A stretch of DNA of 21,411 nt from CAYYJM01 sp964471755 (GTDB lineage Bacteria > Planctomycetota > Planctomycetia > Gemmatales > Gemmataceae): assembly GCA_964471755.1 (NCBI GenBank), contig CAYYJM010000091.1:1-21411 (forward strand), given 5' to 3'. The translations under genes and the position numbers were made by a program. Shown here one piece after another: positions 7,046 to 14,620 of the stretch. The notes below the pieces were generated by a model. It ran no database searches and was not told where the DNA came from. It saw nothing but the letters and a program-made list of their open reading frames with translations. How positions within the stretch are numbered: position 1 is the stretch's first letter; the number at the start of each line of letters is the position of its first letter.

Positions 7046-10000
7046 TTACGCCAATCGCAACAGCTTGCGAATCAACCACTCGGCCGACAGCAGGCCGACG
7101 ATCAGGAGCAGTACGTAGGAGATCTTGACCGGCTCGTTCGGCTTATCCTTCGGCGTCCACAGGGTAAAGCCCTCGTCCCACTGGTCCTTGATCCGACCAC
7201 GGACGCGCCGCTCTTCCGGCTTCATGGTCATGCAGCCCGGAATCAGGCTGGCGTTCCCCATCTCGAAGAAGAGCTTGAGCTTCTCCGCGGCGGTCGGATC
7301 GACCTTGTCCTCGCCCGCCTTGACTGGCCGGGGTCGCGACAGGGCCAGACGGACCTTGTTGCGGACCTCGGTGTCCTTGATTCGGTCGAGAACCTCGGTG
7401 GCCTCGCTGGCCATCTGGTACATCGTCGGGAAGTCCGGCCGGGTGTCGTCCGTCTCGGGATTGGACTCCTCAACGTCGAAGCTGCGCGTGTCGGTGTCGC
7501 CAGTTCGCGGCACCTGCAATTCCATGCGGTAGCCCGGTCCCGGATAGCGGACCAGGAACTTGCCGCTGAACCAGCCCTCGGCCCCGGTCTTGGGCAGCAG
7601 CTTGATCGGCGTGATGCTCGCCTGGGCCGGCAGGCCCTGCGGCAGCGACACGATCACCTGCGGCAGATTTCCCGGCTCCAGCTTCGGATCGACCTTCAAG
7701 GGCCGACCATCGAGCGTCTCGATCTTGGCCTCGATCTCGGCGTAGTTGTTCGCCTTGAACGACGGGGCCATGATCAGCGTGATGCGCTTGCTCGACTTGG
7801 CCTGGCTGCCGGCCGCGGCGAAGCGGGCCAGTTTCGTCCAGAAGCGTTCGTGATACGCCTCGTGGAACGTCCGCAGACGCCACATCTCGGCCGACGCCAG
7901 CCAGACGACACGCCGACCACTGGCCGGATCGCTGACCACCAGGAACGGCTGCTGCTTGCCGTCCTTCATCAGCGCGCCGGGATGCGTGTACCGGGCCACG
8001 ACCAGAGCCCCCTCGCGAACCCGTTCGCTGGGGTAATACCAGTAGAAACCGCGCTTGACGCCGCTGGGGCTCTCCTTGTCCTCGCCGAAGAATTCCTTCC
8101 AGTCGGTCAGGAACAGGCCGTCGTTGGACTCCTTCAGCCGCATGAACTCCATCTCCGGCGGTGCCTGGTCCAGGTTCAGCGGATAGGGCACCTCGGCCTT
8201 GTTGTCCACCTCGCGGACGCGGATGTCCTGCAAGACGACCGGGTAGAGTTCCTGGATCGGCTTGTAGACGTTGTCGGTGCTGCCCGACTTGCGTGGCCGG
8301 GCCAGCTCGATCGTGTTGATCGCGCCGCCAACCACGACCAGGCCGCCGCCGTTGTCCACCCACTGCTGGATCGTCTTCAGACGGGTGGCCAGGTCCGGCA
8401 CGTCGAGCTTGCCGCCTTCCTTGCGGACGGCGTCCTCGGCACGCGGCTCATCGGCGATGCGGCCCCAGTCCGGGTCGAGGGCGATGATCACGTCGTAGTT
8501 GCCCAGGTCGTAGAACCCGGCGATCAAGCGGGCCAGTTCCTCCGGCTTCGGCCAGGACGGCTCCGCCTCGCCGGCCCCGGCCGTCTCCTTCCAGCGCTTC
8601 TTCATCCGATCCAGCCGCTTGTTCGCCGCTGGCAGCCAGAAGGCCAGCTCCTCCGCCGACGGCTCCTGATTGCGGCGATAGGGCAGGAAGTTCAGGAAGC
8701 GGTCCTGATCGATGTCCTGCAAGATGCCCTCGCGACGGGTGGTCACGCCGGGCGGGTTTTGCAGGTAGATGCTGAACTCGGCCCGCTCCTTCTCAACCTC
8801 GCGCGACCACATCGACCGCATGAACTGATACTCACGGCTCGCACTGGAGGCGAACACCAGGACGTTCAGCTTCTTCTTGATCACGGCCACGCCGACCGGC
8901 TTGGCGACGTGTTCGACGATGTTGACCATCTCATCGTCGTGCTTCGGCGTCCGGGCCGTGAAGCGGATCTCGCTGTAGCGCAGGCCGGCCGGGTCCGTCT
9001 CGGTCGCCTGGAGTTCCCACTTCTTGCCGAGATACTTCGCATCGTCCAGCTTGATCCCGGCCGCGTCGGCCAGCACCTGCGGATTGATCGCGAACTCGGC
9101 GTCGAACTTCGGGATCGGGCTCTTGTCGAACTTCCCCTTCATGACTGGCAGCGTGATCTTGCCACCGTTCTCCGGCGTCAGGAGGATCTTCACCAGATCC
9201 TTCTCGGCCTTCTTCTCGTCGCGCTCGATCAGGGCCAGCGGCAGGACCTCTTCCTCGATCTTCTCGCGCACCTCCTTGCGCTTCATGCCGTCCACCTCGA
9301 CCTCGACCTCCACCTTCTTGCGCGTGATGCGAACGTGCGACACATCGACGAACACGTTCTGTTCCTTGTCCGGCAGACCAATTCCGACCACCTCGACGAC
9401 GCCCTTGAAGGCGTCATCCGGTCGTACGGTGCGCGGCAGGCGGACGTTGGTGATGTCGATGCGAACCGTCGGCCGATCGGCTCCGACGCCGACGAAGAAG
9501 ACGGGCACCTTGGACCCCTTGGCCCGCTCGACCAGCGTCTCGATCGTCTCGGTGTTCAGCACGGTATTCTTGCCATCGCTGAAGACGACGATGCCCTGGA
9601 TCAGGTTGTTCTTCTCGCGTTCCAGGGCGGCGAGGACGGCGTCGGCGACATTGGTGCCGAGGAAGTCGCCGGCCAGAGAACACTGCTTGTTGTAGTCGCG
9701 CAGCGTCTGCCAGCGCTTCAGGTCGATCTCGCCCAGACCGGCCGGCTCCTTGATCTCGACCGGTTCCTTGCCTTTCTCCTGTTTCGGTTCCGGCTTGAGC
9801 CAGGTCGCCCACAGGTCGCGCGGCAGCAGTTTCGGTGACGGCACCGACACCTCGGCCCCGGAGTTCCTGGCCAGCGTTCGCCGGCGATCCTCCCACTTCG
9901 TCCAGAGGGTCTGGCTCGCCTCGGGCAGGTCAGCCAGGTTCCCGCCCGCCTTGCGCCAGCTCTCCAGCTCGTCCCGAGTGAAGTTGAGGCCGTTGTGGAA

Positions 10001-10519
10001 GTAGAAGTACGATTCGTCCAGTCGATTGCCGAAGCGATAGGCCGACACCGACCCGCTCTCCATCAGCGCGGTGAGGAAGCCGAAGTTCTCCTTGTCGATG
10101 AGGTTCAGCACCTTGTCCTGACGGAACGGAACGTCCTCCCATTTCTGCCCCTCACGAGGCCGTTCATCGTTGGTATGCTGCATCGACCGGGACGTGTCGA
10201 ACAGCAGGATCACCTTGGGCGTGATGACCTGATCCTCGCCAGTCTGGACGGCCGGCAGCAGGAAGACCAGCGTCAGGATGGCGTAGACGCTCAGACGCAG
10301 AAAGCCGAGCAGGGCCGCCCAGTAGGGGCCGATGCCGCGGGCGTCCTTCGTGTACATCCACACGACGTAGAAGAGGGCGAAGGCAAGGACGACGCCCAGG
10401 ATGATCAGCCACCAGATGGGGTTGAGATCCTGGCCCCAGAACGTCTTGACGGGCTCGGACAGACGTCGGAAGACGAACTCGCTGTACTGGGTCGTTTGTG
10501 TCTCGTTCATTTCCTGCAT
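7046..10519 (-). CDS. Large membrane VWA protein with glutamine-amidotransferase-like region
   Basis: 1157 residues. Helices at about 34-55 and 66-90 anchor the N-terminus, and a last one at about 1133-1151 (SYVLLLIVGLLSAEWLI) anchors the C-terminus. The VWA domain begins right after helix 2: the metal site (MIDAS) is complete, with D108-T-S110-R-S112, T289 in GTNVADAV and D315 in VVFSDGKNT. About 180 residues separate the first two motifs, far more than a plain VWA domain needs, so a charged insertion (about 150-280) is present. Beta-rich sequence follows, then a class I amidotransferase-like fold (NYDVIIALDPDWG, later WVDNGGGLVVVGGAIN) without an obvious catalytic Cys. It is third after the DUF58 gene in the MoxR-type operon. 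Probably displays a metal-dependent binding domain outside the membrane. Start at 10519 or 10510 is uncertain; neither has a clear ribosome binding site. Confidence 0.9.
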   Translation of the reverse strand: MQEMNETQTTQYSEFVFRRLSEPVKTFWGQDLNPIWWLIILGVVLAFALFYVVWMYTKDARGIGPYWAALLGFLRLSVYAILTLVFLLPAVQTGEDQVITPKVILLFDTSRSMQHTNDERPREGQKWEDVPFRQDKVLNLIDKENFGFLTALMESGSVSAYRFGNRLDESYFYFHNGLNFTRDELESWRKAGGNLADLPEASQTLWTKWEDRRRTLARNSGAEVSVPSPKLLPRDLWATWLKPEPKQEKGKEPVEIKEPAGLGEIDLKRWQTLRDYNKQCSLAGDFLGTNVADAVLAALEREKNNLIQGIVVFSDGKNTVLNTETIETLVERAKGSKVPVFFVGVGADRPTVRIDITNVRLPRTVRPDDAFKGVVEVVGIGLPDKEQNVFVDVSHVRITRKKVEVEVEVDGMKRKEVREKIEEEVLPLALIERDEKKAEKDLVKILLTPENGGKITLPVMKGKFDKSPIPKFDAEFAINPQVLADAAGIKLDDAKYLGKKWELQATETDPAGLRYSEIRFTARTPKHDDEMVNIVEHVAKPVGVAVIKKKLNVLVFASSASREYQFMRSMWSREVEKERAEFSIYLQNPPGVTTRREGILQDIDQDRFLNFLPYRRNQEPSAEELAFWLPAANKRLDRMKKRWKETAGAGEAEPSWPKPEELARLIAGFYDLGNYDVIIALDPDWGRIADEPRAEDAVRKEGGKLDVPDLATRLKTIQQWVDNGGGLVVVGGAINTIELARPRKSGSTDNVYKPIQELYPVVLQDIRVREVDNKAEVPYPLNLDQAPPEMEFMRLKESNDGLFLTDWKEFFGEDKESPSGVKRGFYWYYPSERVREGALVVARYTHPGALMKDGKQQPFLVVSDPASGRRVVWLASAEMWRLRTFHEAYHERFWTKLARFAAAGSQAKSSKRITLIMAPSFKANNYAEIEAKIETLDGRPLKVDPKLEPGNLPQVIVSLPQGLPAQASITPIKLLPKTGAEGWFSGKFLVRYPGPGYRMELQVPRTGDTDTRSFDVEESNPETDDTRPDFPTMYQMASEATEVLDRIKDTEVRNKVRLALSRPRPVKAGEDKVDPTAAEKLKLFFEMGNASLIPGCMTMKPEERRVRGRIKDQWDEGFTLWTPKDKPNEPVKISYVLLLIVGLLSAEWLIRKLLRLA

Positions 10520-10556
10520 CTCATGCGGGTGCGTCGTGCCAACACTGTCCGCCGGT

Positions 10557-10622
10557 CATTTGGCCGCCGGCTTGCCGGCGGGTATTCGCGACGAAGACCG
10601 CCGGCAAGCCGGCGGCTAAATG
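10557..10622. repeat. 25-bp inverted repeat (GCCGGCTTGCCGGC type) between BatA-like and VWA genes
   Basis: Arms 10557-10581 and 10598-10622 are reverse complements with one mismatch (CATTTGGCC against CATTTAGCC), with a 16-nt loop. Each arm contains GCCGCCGGCTTGCCGGCGG, which is itself nearly palindromic. Sequence differs from the GGCGTCAGCCC elements, so it is a second repeat family in the same operon. Confidence 0.88.
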
Positions 10623-10633
10623 GGGACGTTACT

Positions 10634-13435
10634 TCAGGCCGCCGCCGTTCGCGGCGCGGGCGAGGCGGAGCCGCTCCCCTCGTTCCCCTTCAGGTGGAAG
10701 CTGAGGTGAACCGCCAGGGCCTGCTCGCAGATCAGGATGATCAGGAACAGCAGGTAGAGCCACGGCGACTCCGACACGTCGGGGTCCTTCGTCTTGAACT
10801 TGTCGAAGGATTCGCCCGGCCCGAGCAGAGAGACACCGACGTCACGATACTTCTCCCGCAGCGTCGGATTCTCGTCGAGCCGCTGTCGAGCCGCTCGTTT
10901 CAGATTGCTTTCCGCCTCGGCATCGACGTTGAAGGCAAAGAGTTTCGTTTCCTTCTGAGCGCCGGCCTCGGCCTTCTTGCGGGTCGTCTCGAACACGTAG
11001 ACGCCCGGCCTCTTCGTGTCGCTGAAGCTGTAGGTGAAGGCCGTTTCCCCTTCCGTCATCTTGACCGTGGCCAGCGGCTTCTCCTGAGCGGCCTGGCCCA
11101 GGCCGCCCTCGGCCTGATTGCGGAAATCCGGGTGCGGCACGAAGCGAACTTCGAGCGTCTCGCCGAATTCCTCCTTCGGGAAGGAGAAGTTGAGCGTCCC
11201 GCCGGCACCATTGGCCAGCAGCCGATTCTGCGTGTCGAGCTGGCTGGTCAGGAACAGTTGCAGCTCGATCATCATCGGCATGAACGTCGTGCTGGAACCG
11301 GGATCACCCGAGGCCAGCCGGTTCCACTGCTTGTCCTTCTCGACCTCCTGGGGCCCGGCCGAGGACAGGAAGGCGACCACCTTCCCCTTGCCGTACGGTC
11401 GGGTGACCAGGAGCGGATCGCCGAACAGGGCCGCCTCGCGGGCTTGCTTCAACTCCTGAGCCAGGCGGCGCATCTGCGGTCGGGCCCACAGTTCCGCCAT
11501 GCTCGGACGGCGCGGTTTGGCCTGCTCCTCCGCCGAGGCCCCCTCCGGAGGAGGGGGATCGCCCGGATTGTTGAGCAGATCTTCCAGAACCAGCGTCAAC
11601 TCGAAGAGGAACTCCTTCTCCAGGGCCGTGACCACGAAGCGACGATACGCCTCGATGGGCTCCTTGTACTTCTCCATCGCCTTGTCGGTCTGGGCCAGCT
11701 CGTTGACTGTATCGACGGCCTGGATCATCAGCGGCTGAACCCGCTTCTTGAAATCCTCAACCGTCCGCTTGCTCGGCAGCGTCAGCACCTCGACCGTCTC
11801 CTTCTGGGCGTCCGGCACCCACTGGGAGCGTGGCCGAAGTTCGTGGTAGCGGTCGATCACGACCAGGTGCAGGTTCTCGTTCAGCGCGAACGCCTCACGG
11901 ACGATCGGATGACTCTTGTCGCGGTAGAGGATCTTGTTCCCCGGATCGTTCTGTAGCCGACGCTGGCGTTCTTCCGGGGGCAGCGGATCGGTCGGCCGCA
12001 GTTCGATCATGACCGGGAACAGACCGTTGTTCTGCGTATGCAGTATCTCATTGTAGAACGATGCCTGGATCTCCGGGCCGAGGAAGAAGGCCAGATTGCC
12101 GCCCTTCTCGACAAACGCCTTCAGCCGGGCGACGATGGGCTCCGGGATCGTCTTGACGTTGAGCAGGTAGACCGCGGCGTACGTCTCCAGTGGCAAACGC
12201 TCCAACTCGGCCAGCGTCACCGGCACGGTGACGTACGAGCCGGTTGCGTTGATCCCTTCCTGGACGTAGAACAGGTCGCCGCCGGGTTTGGAGCCCTCAC
12301 CTGTGCCCCGACCATCGACCACGAGGACCGGAATCTTCTCACGTAGTTCGAGGACCAGATCGCGGACGTGGTCGGCGTCCAGGCCCGTATCGCCCGGTCG
12401 GATCTCGGCCCGGATCTGGATGTACTCCACCGGAGCCTTCGACTTCTTGTTGAAGCGAACGTCGAACTTGTGCGTGTACTCCTGCCCCGGAGCGATCGAC
12501 GGTAGCAGGGTTGAGCCGCGGTTTTCTTCGCGGCCATCAACCCGGATGACCAACTGCGGCGAGACGTTGGTCGTGCCGTGATTGCGGACGACCACCTCGA
12601 ACGGAATGTCCTGGCCCTCGGGAATGATGCGCGACCCGGCCTTGAGCGACTCGACGCAGACGTTGTCATGGTTCCGCGCGACTCCAGCCGTGTCCTTGCG
12701 GAACGGGTGGGCCGTGTCGATCAGGCTCAGGTGGATCTTGTTCTGCAAGAGCGACTCGACCGTCTTGTTCAACTCGGCCGTGTTCGGGCCGCTCGACCAG
12801 TCCGTCTCGCGGAAGTCGCTGACGAGGTGGACGATTTTCTGTCCCTGTGGCGCGCCGAGGATCTCCTCCTGGGCCTTTTGCAGGCCGACGTGAGCCGGGA
12901 CGTGCATCGCCGTCACCTTGCGATCCGAAAGGGCCTTGTCGAGATTGCCCACGGTTCGATCGCTGATCTGCTCCTCCAGCAGGACCTTGTCCGGCTCGGA
13001 GAGGAGCATCACCTTGATGAACTGGGCGGCCGAGGCCTGCGAGGTGGACTTGGCCAGTTCGGCCACCTGTTCCTTGGCCACCTCGAACGAGTTGGTCGTG
13101 CCGCCGGCTTCCTTCGCCCAGCGATCCGACATGCTGAGCGTGTCGTCGATGACGACCGCATGCAGCACGCCCGTGCCGGAGGCTGCCAGGGCCCCGCCAA
13201 CGAAGCGAGCGACGAGGAAGGCGACCAGCAGCACCATGAGGATGCGCAGGAGCAGCAGCAGAAGCTGCTCGATGATCAGTCGCCGACGATTTCGCTTCTG
13301 CGACTTGAGCAGAAACTCCATGGCCGCCCAGCGAATCCGCTTGAACCGCATCCGGTTGATCAGGTGGATGAGGATCGGCGAACTGACCAGGACGCCGCCG
13401 GCGATCATGTACCAGGGATGAAGGAACAGCTCCAT
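10634..13435 (-). CDS. BatA-like VWA membrane protein
   Basis: 933 residues from ATG 13435. I prefer this start to the longer frame (13483) because BatA-family proteins begin exactly like MELFLHPWYMIAGGVLVSSP and AAGGCGG lies 7 nt upstream. Residues 1-80 are the BatA N-terminal domain: helix 1 (about 6-24), the basic loop INRMRFKRIRW and helix 2 (about 57-79). A VWA-like domain follows, but its first metal motif is D97-D-T99-L-S101, so Thr replaces the first Ser. Next come a CARDB-like beta sandwich (FEVVVRNHGTTNVSPQLVI), an amidotransferase/flavodoxin-like segment (IPVLVVDGRG, LKAFVEKGGNLAFFLGPE) and a C-terminal helix at about 890-911. In Bat operons BatA works in the inner membrane with MoxR and DUF58 proteins; the same is inferred here. 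It is much longer than classical BatA of roughly 330 residues. Confidence 0.92.
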   Translation of the reverse strand: MELFLHPWYMIAGGVLVSSPILIHLINRMRFKRIRWAAMEFLLKSQKRNRRRLIIEQLLLLLLRILMVLLVAFLVARFVGGALAASGTGVLHAVVIDDTLSMSDRWAKEAGGTTNSFEVAKEQVAELAKSTSQASAAQFIKVMLLSEPDKVLLEEQISDRTVGNLDKALSDRKVTAMHVPAHVGLQKAQEEILGAPQGQKIVHLVSDFRETDWSSGPNTAELNKTVESLLQNKIHLSLIDTAHPFRKDTAGVARNHDNVCVESLKAGSRIIPEGQDIPFEVVVRNHGTTNVSPQLVIRVDGREENRGSTLLPSIAPGQEYTHKFDVRFNKKSKAPVEYIQIRAEIRPGDTGLDADHVRDLVLELREKIPVLVVDGRGTGEGSKPGGDLFYVQEGINATGSYVTVPVTLAELERLPLETYAAVYLLNVKTIPEPIVARLKAFVEKGGNLAFFLGPEIQASFYNEILHTQNNGLFPVMIELRPTDPLPPEERQRRLQNDPGNKILYRDKSHPIVREAFALNENLHLVVIDRYHELRPRSQWVPDAQKETVEVLTLPSKRTVEDFKKRVQPLMIQAVDTVNELAQTDKAMEKYKEPIEAYRRFVVTALEKEFLFELTLVLEDLLNNPGDPPPPEGASAEEQAKPRRPSMAELWARPQMRRLAQELKQAREAALFGDPLLVTRPYGKGKVVAFLSSAGPQEVEKDKQWNRLASGDPGSSTTFMPMMIELQLFLTSQLDTQNRLLANGAGGTLNFSFPKEEFGETLEVRFVPHPDFRNQAEGGLGQAAQEKPLATVKMTEGETAFTYSFSDTKRPGVYVFETTRKKAEAGAQKETKLFAFNVDAEAESNLKRAARQRLDENPTLREKYRDVGVSLLGPGESFDKFKTKDPDVSESPWLYLLFLIILICEQALAVHLSFHLKGNEGSGSASPAPRTAAA

Positions 13436-13442
13436 GAACCGT

Positions 13443-13449
13443 CCGCCTT
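13443..13449 (-). promoter_or_regulatory. Ribosome binding site that decides the BatA-like start
   Basis: AAGGCGG on the minus strand, 7 nt before ATG 13435. It supports starting at MELFLHP and not 16 codons earlier. Confidence 0.5.
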
Positions 13450-13504
13450 GCTGTCGGGTGCGGTGAATCGTGCAGTCAAACAACGGCAGCCAGCGTCGCC
13501 TCGG

Positions 13505-14449
13505 TCACTCACCGGAGGCGAACGCCGATCCCGCTCCCGGTCGGGAACGCGGGTCGTTGCGGTGGTGCAGGTATGCGGACAGCACCGCGTCCAGGTAATC
13601 GCTCGTCTTGACCAGTTTGTAGTCGATGCCCAGCCGGGCACAACCCCGCCGGACCTCGACCAGGTATTCTTCCAGCGCTTCCAGGTAGCCATCTCGCAGC
13701 GCACGCGGATCGCAGGTCAACTGCGGCATCTCCTCCATCCCCTCGAACCGGGTCGTGCCAGCGAAGGGGAAGGTCATCTCGTCCTCGTCCATGACGTGGA
13801 ACAGCAGAATGTCATGCCGGCGGTGCGTGAGCAGCTCCAGCCCCTTGAACAGCTGATCACGATCGACCAGGAGATCGGAGACCAGAACGATCATACCCCG
13901 GCCGTGGACCGTCTCGGCGACCCGGCTGAGGATCTTGTAGATGTCCGTCTTCTCCTCGGGGCGCGAGACGTGCATCGCCTTGACGATCGCGTCGATGTGC
14001 GTCTGCTGACTGCGGTAGGGGACGATCTGGCGTACGGCCGAATCGAACGTCGTGCAGCCGACCGAGTCCTGCTGGCGGAGCAGCAGGTAGGCCAGGCACG
14101 CACCGATGGTGCAGCCATACTCGTACTTGTTCAGCGCACCCCGACCGTACTGCATCGACTCGGAAACGTCGATCACCAGTTGTGTCCGGAGGTTCGTCTC
14201 CTCCTCGTACAGCTTGATGTAGAAGCGATCGGTCTTCGACCAGACCTTCCAGTCGAGGTGGCGGATGTCGTCGCCCGCCACATACTCGCGGTGCTGGATG
14301 AACTCGATGCTGTGCCCGAAGAACGGGCTACGGTGCATGCCAGAGATGAAGCCCTCGACCACCTGGCGAGCCCGCAGCTCCAGCCGGGTGATCTTGGAGA
14401 TCGTCTCGGGATGCAAAAATCGGCGGGGGTCTTCTTTGGTGGCTGCCAC
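13505..14449 (-). CDS. DUF58 domain protein (MoxR-associated, VWA-like)
   Basis: 314 residues from a GTG start at 14449; the N-terminus (FLHPETISKITRLELRARQV) matches where family members begin. The DUF58 signature YVAGDDIRHLDWKVW (56-70) is followed by KTDRFYIKLYEEETNLRTQL and an intact metal-site motif D94-V-S96-E-S98 in LVIDVSESM. VLVSDLLVDRD later marks the usual VWA-like strand. No membrane helix is visible, so it is probably cytoplasmic or membrane-associated. It sits between MoxR and BatA-like genes, the classical order, 69 nt before the BatA-like start. It likely acts as partner or adaptor between the AAA+ motor and the membrane proteins. Family call is very sure; exact role is unknown in general. 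Confidence 0.95.
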   Translation of the reverse strand: MAATKEDPRRFLHPETISKITRLELRARQVVEGFISGMHRSPFFGHSIEFIQHREYVAGDDIRHLDWKVWSKTDRFYIKLYEEETNLRTQLVIDVSESMQYGRGALNKYEYGCTIGACLAYLLLRQQDSVGCTTFDSAVRQIVPYRSQQTHIDAIVKAMHVSRPEEKTDIYKILSRVAETVHGRGMIVLVSDLLVDRDQLFKGLELLTHRRHDILLFHVMDEDEMTFPFAGTTRFEGMEEMPQLTCDPRALRDGYLEALEEYLVEVRRGCARLGIDYKLVKTSDYLDAVLSAYLHHRNDPRSRPGAGSAFASGE

Positions 14450-14480
14450 GGTATCCGGACTCGTCTTGGGTGCAGGGGAT

Positions 14481-14609
14481 CGGCGAGCGGCGCGGCGTCA
14501 GCCCGCCGGTTCTTCCCGCGAGCGTCAGCCCGCCGGTTCTTCCCGCGAGCGTCAGCCCGCCGGTTCTTCGACAGAATGCAAACGGCGGGCTGACGCCGCG
14601 CCGCTCGCC
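14481..14609. repeat. Composite inverted and tandem repeat in the MoxR/DUF58 gap
   Basis: Arms 14482-14508 and 14583-14609 are exact 27-bp reverse complements, with 74 nt between. The left part 14481-14524 is the same 44-bp sequence as in 3324-3367 (reverse orientation). Inside the element a 27-bp unit is tandemly repeated. The whole 171-bp intergenic gap is essentially this element. Confidence 0.9.
14496..14570. repeat. 27-bp tandem repeat, 2.8 copies
   Basis: Units at 14496-14522, 14523-14549 and a partial one at 14550-14570, each starting CGTCAGCCCGCCGGTTCTTC and ending CCCGCGAG; complete units are identical. The period is nine codons, so frames across it read as GKNRRADAR or ASARRFFPR repeats without stops. 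Identity of units suggests recent duplication. Confidence 0.92.
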
Positions 14610-14620
14610 AGGGACAGCGT

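Noticed and set aside
7850..9838. Antisense frame of 662 codons over the large VWA gene
   Set aside because: Arg/Leu/Asp-rich shadow translation; the opposite strand holds the VWA motifs.
9995..11956. Antisense frame of 653 codons running over two genes and a palindromic element
   Set aside because: It crosses the gap and a repeat element, has no recognisable domain and is opposite to two well-supported genes.
13436..13483. Longer start of the BatA-like gene (16 extra residues)
   Set aside because: The extra residues are unlike the family and the ribosome binding site fits ATG 13435.
12578..14593. Antisense frame of 671 codons ending in RRFFPRA repeats
   Set aside because: The repeated end is only the 27-bp tandem repeat in translation; the rest is antisense to the BatA-like and DUF58 genes.
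14481..14609. CRISPR-like array
   Set aside because: Units of 27 bp follow each other directly without spacers, and no cas gene is near.
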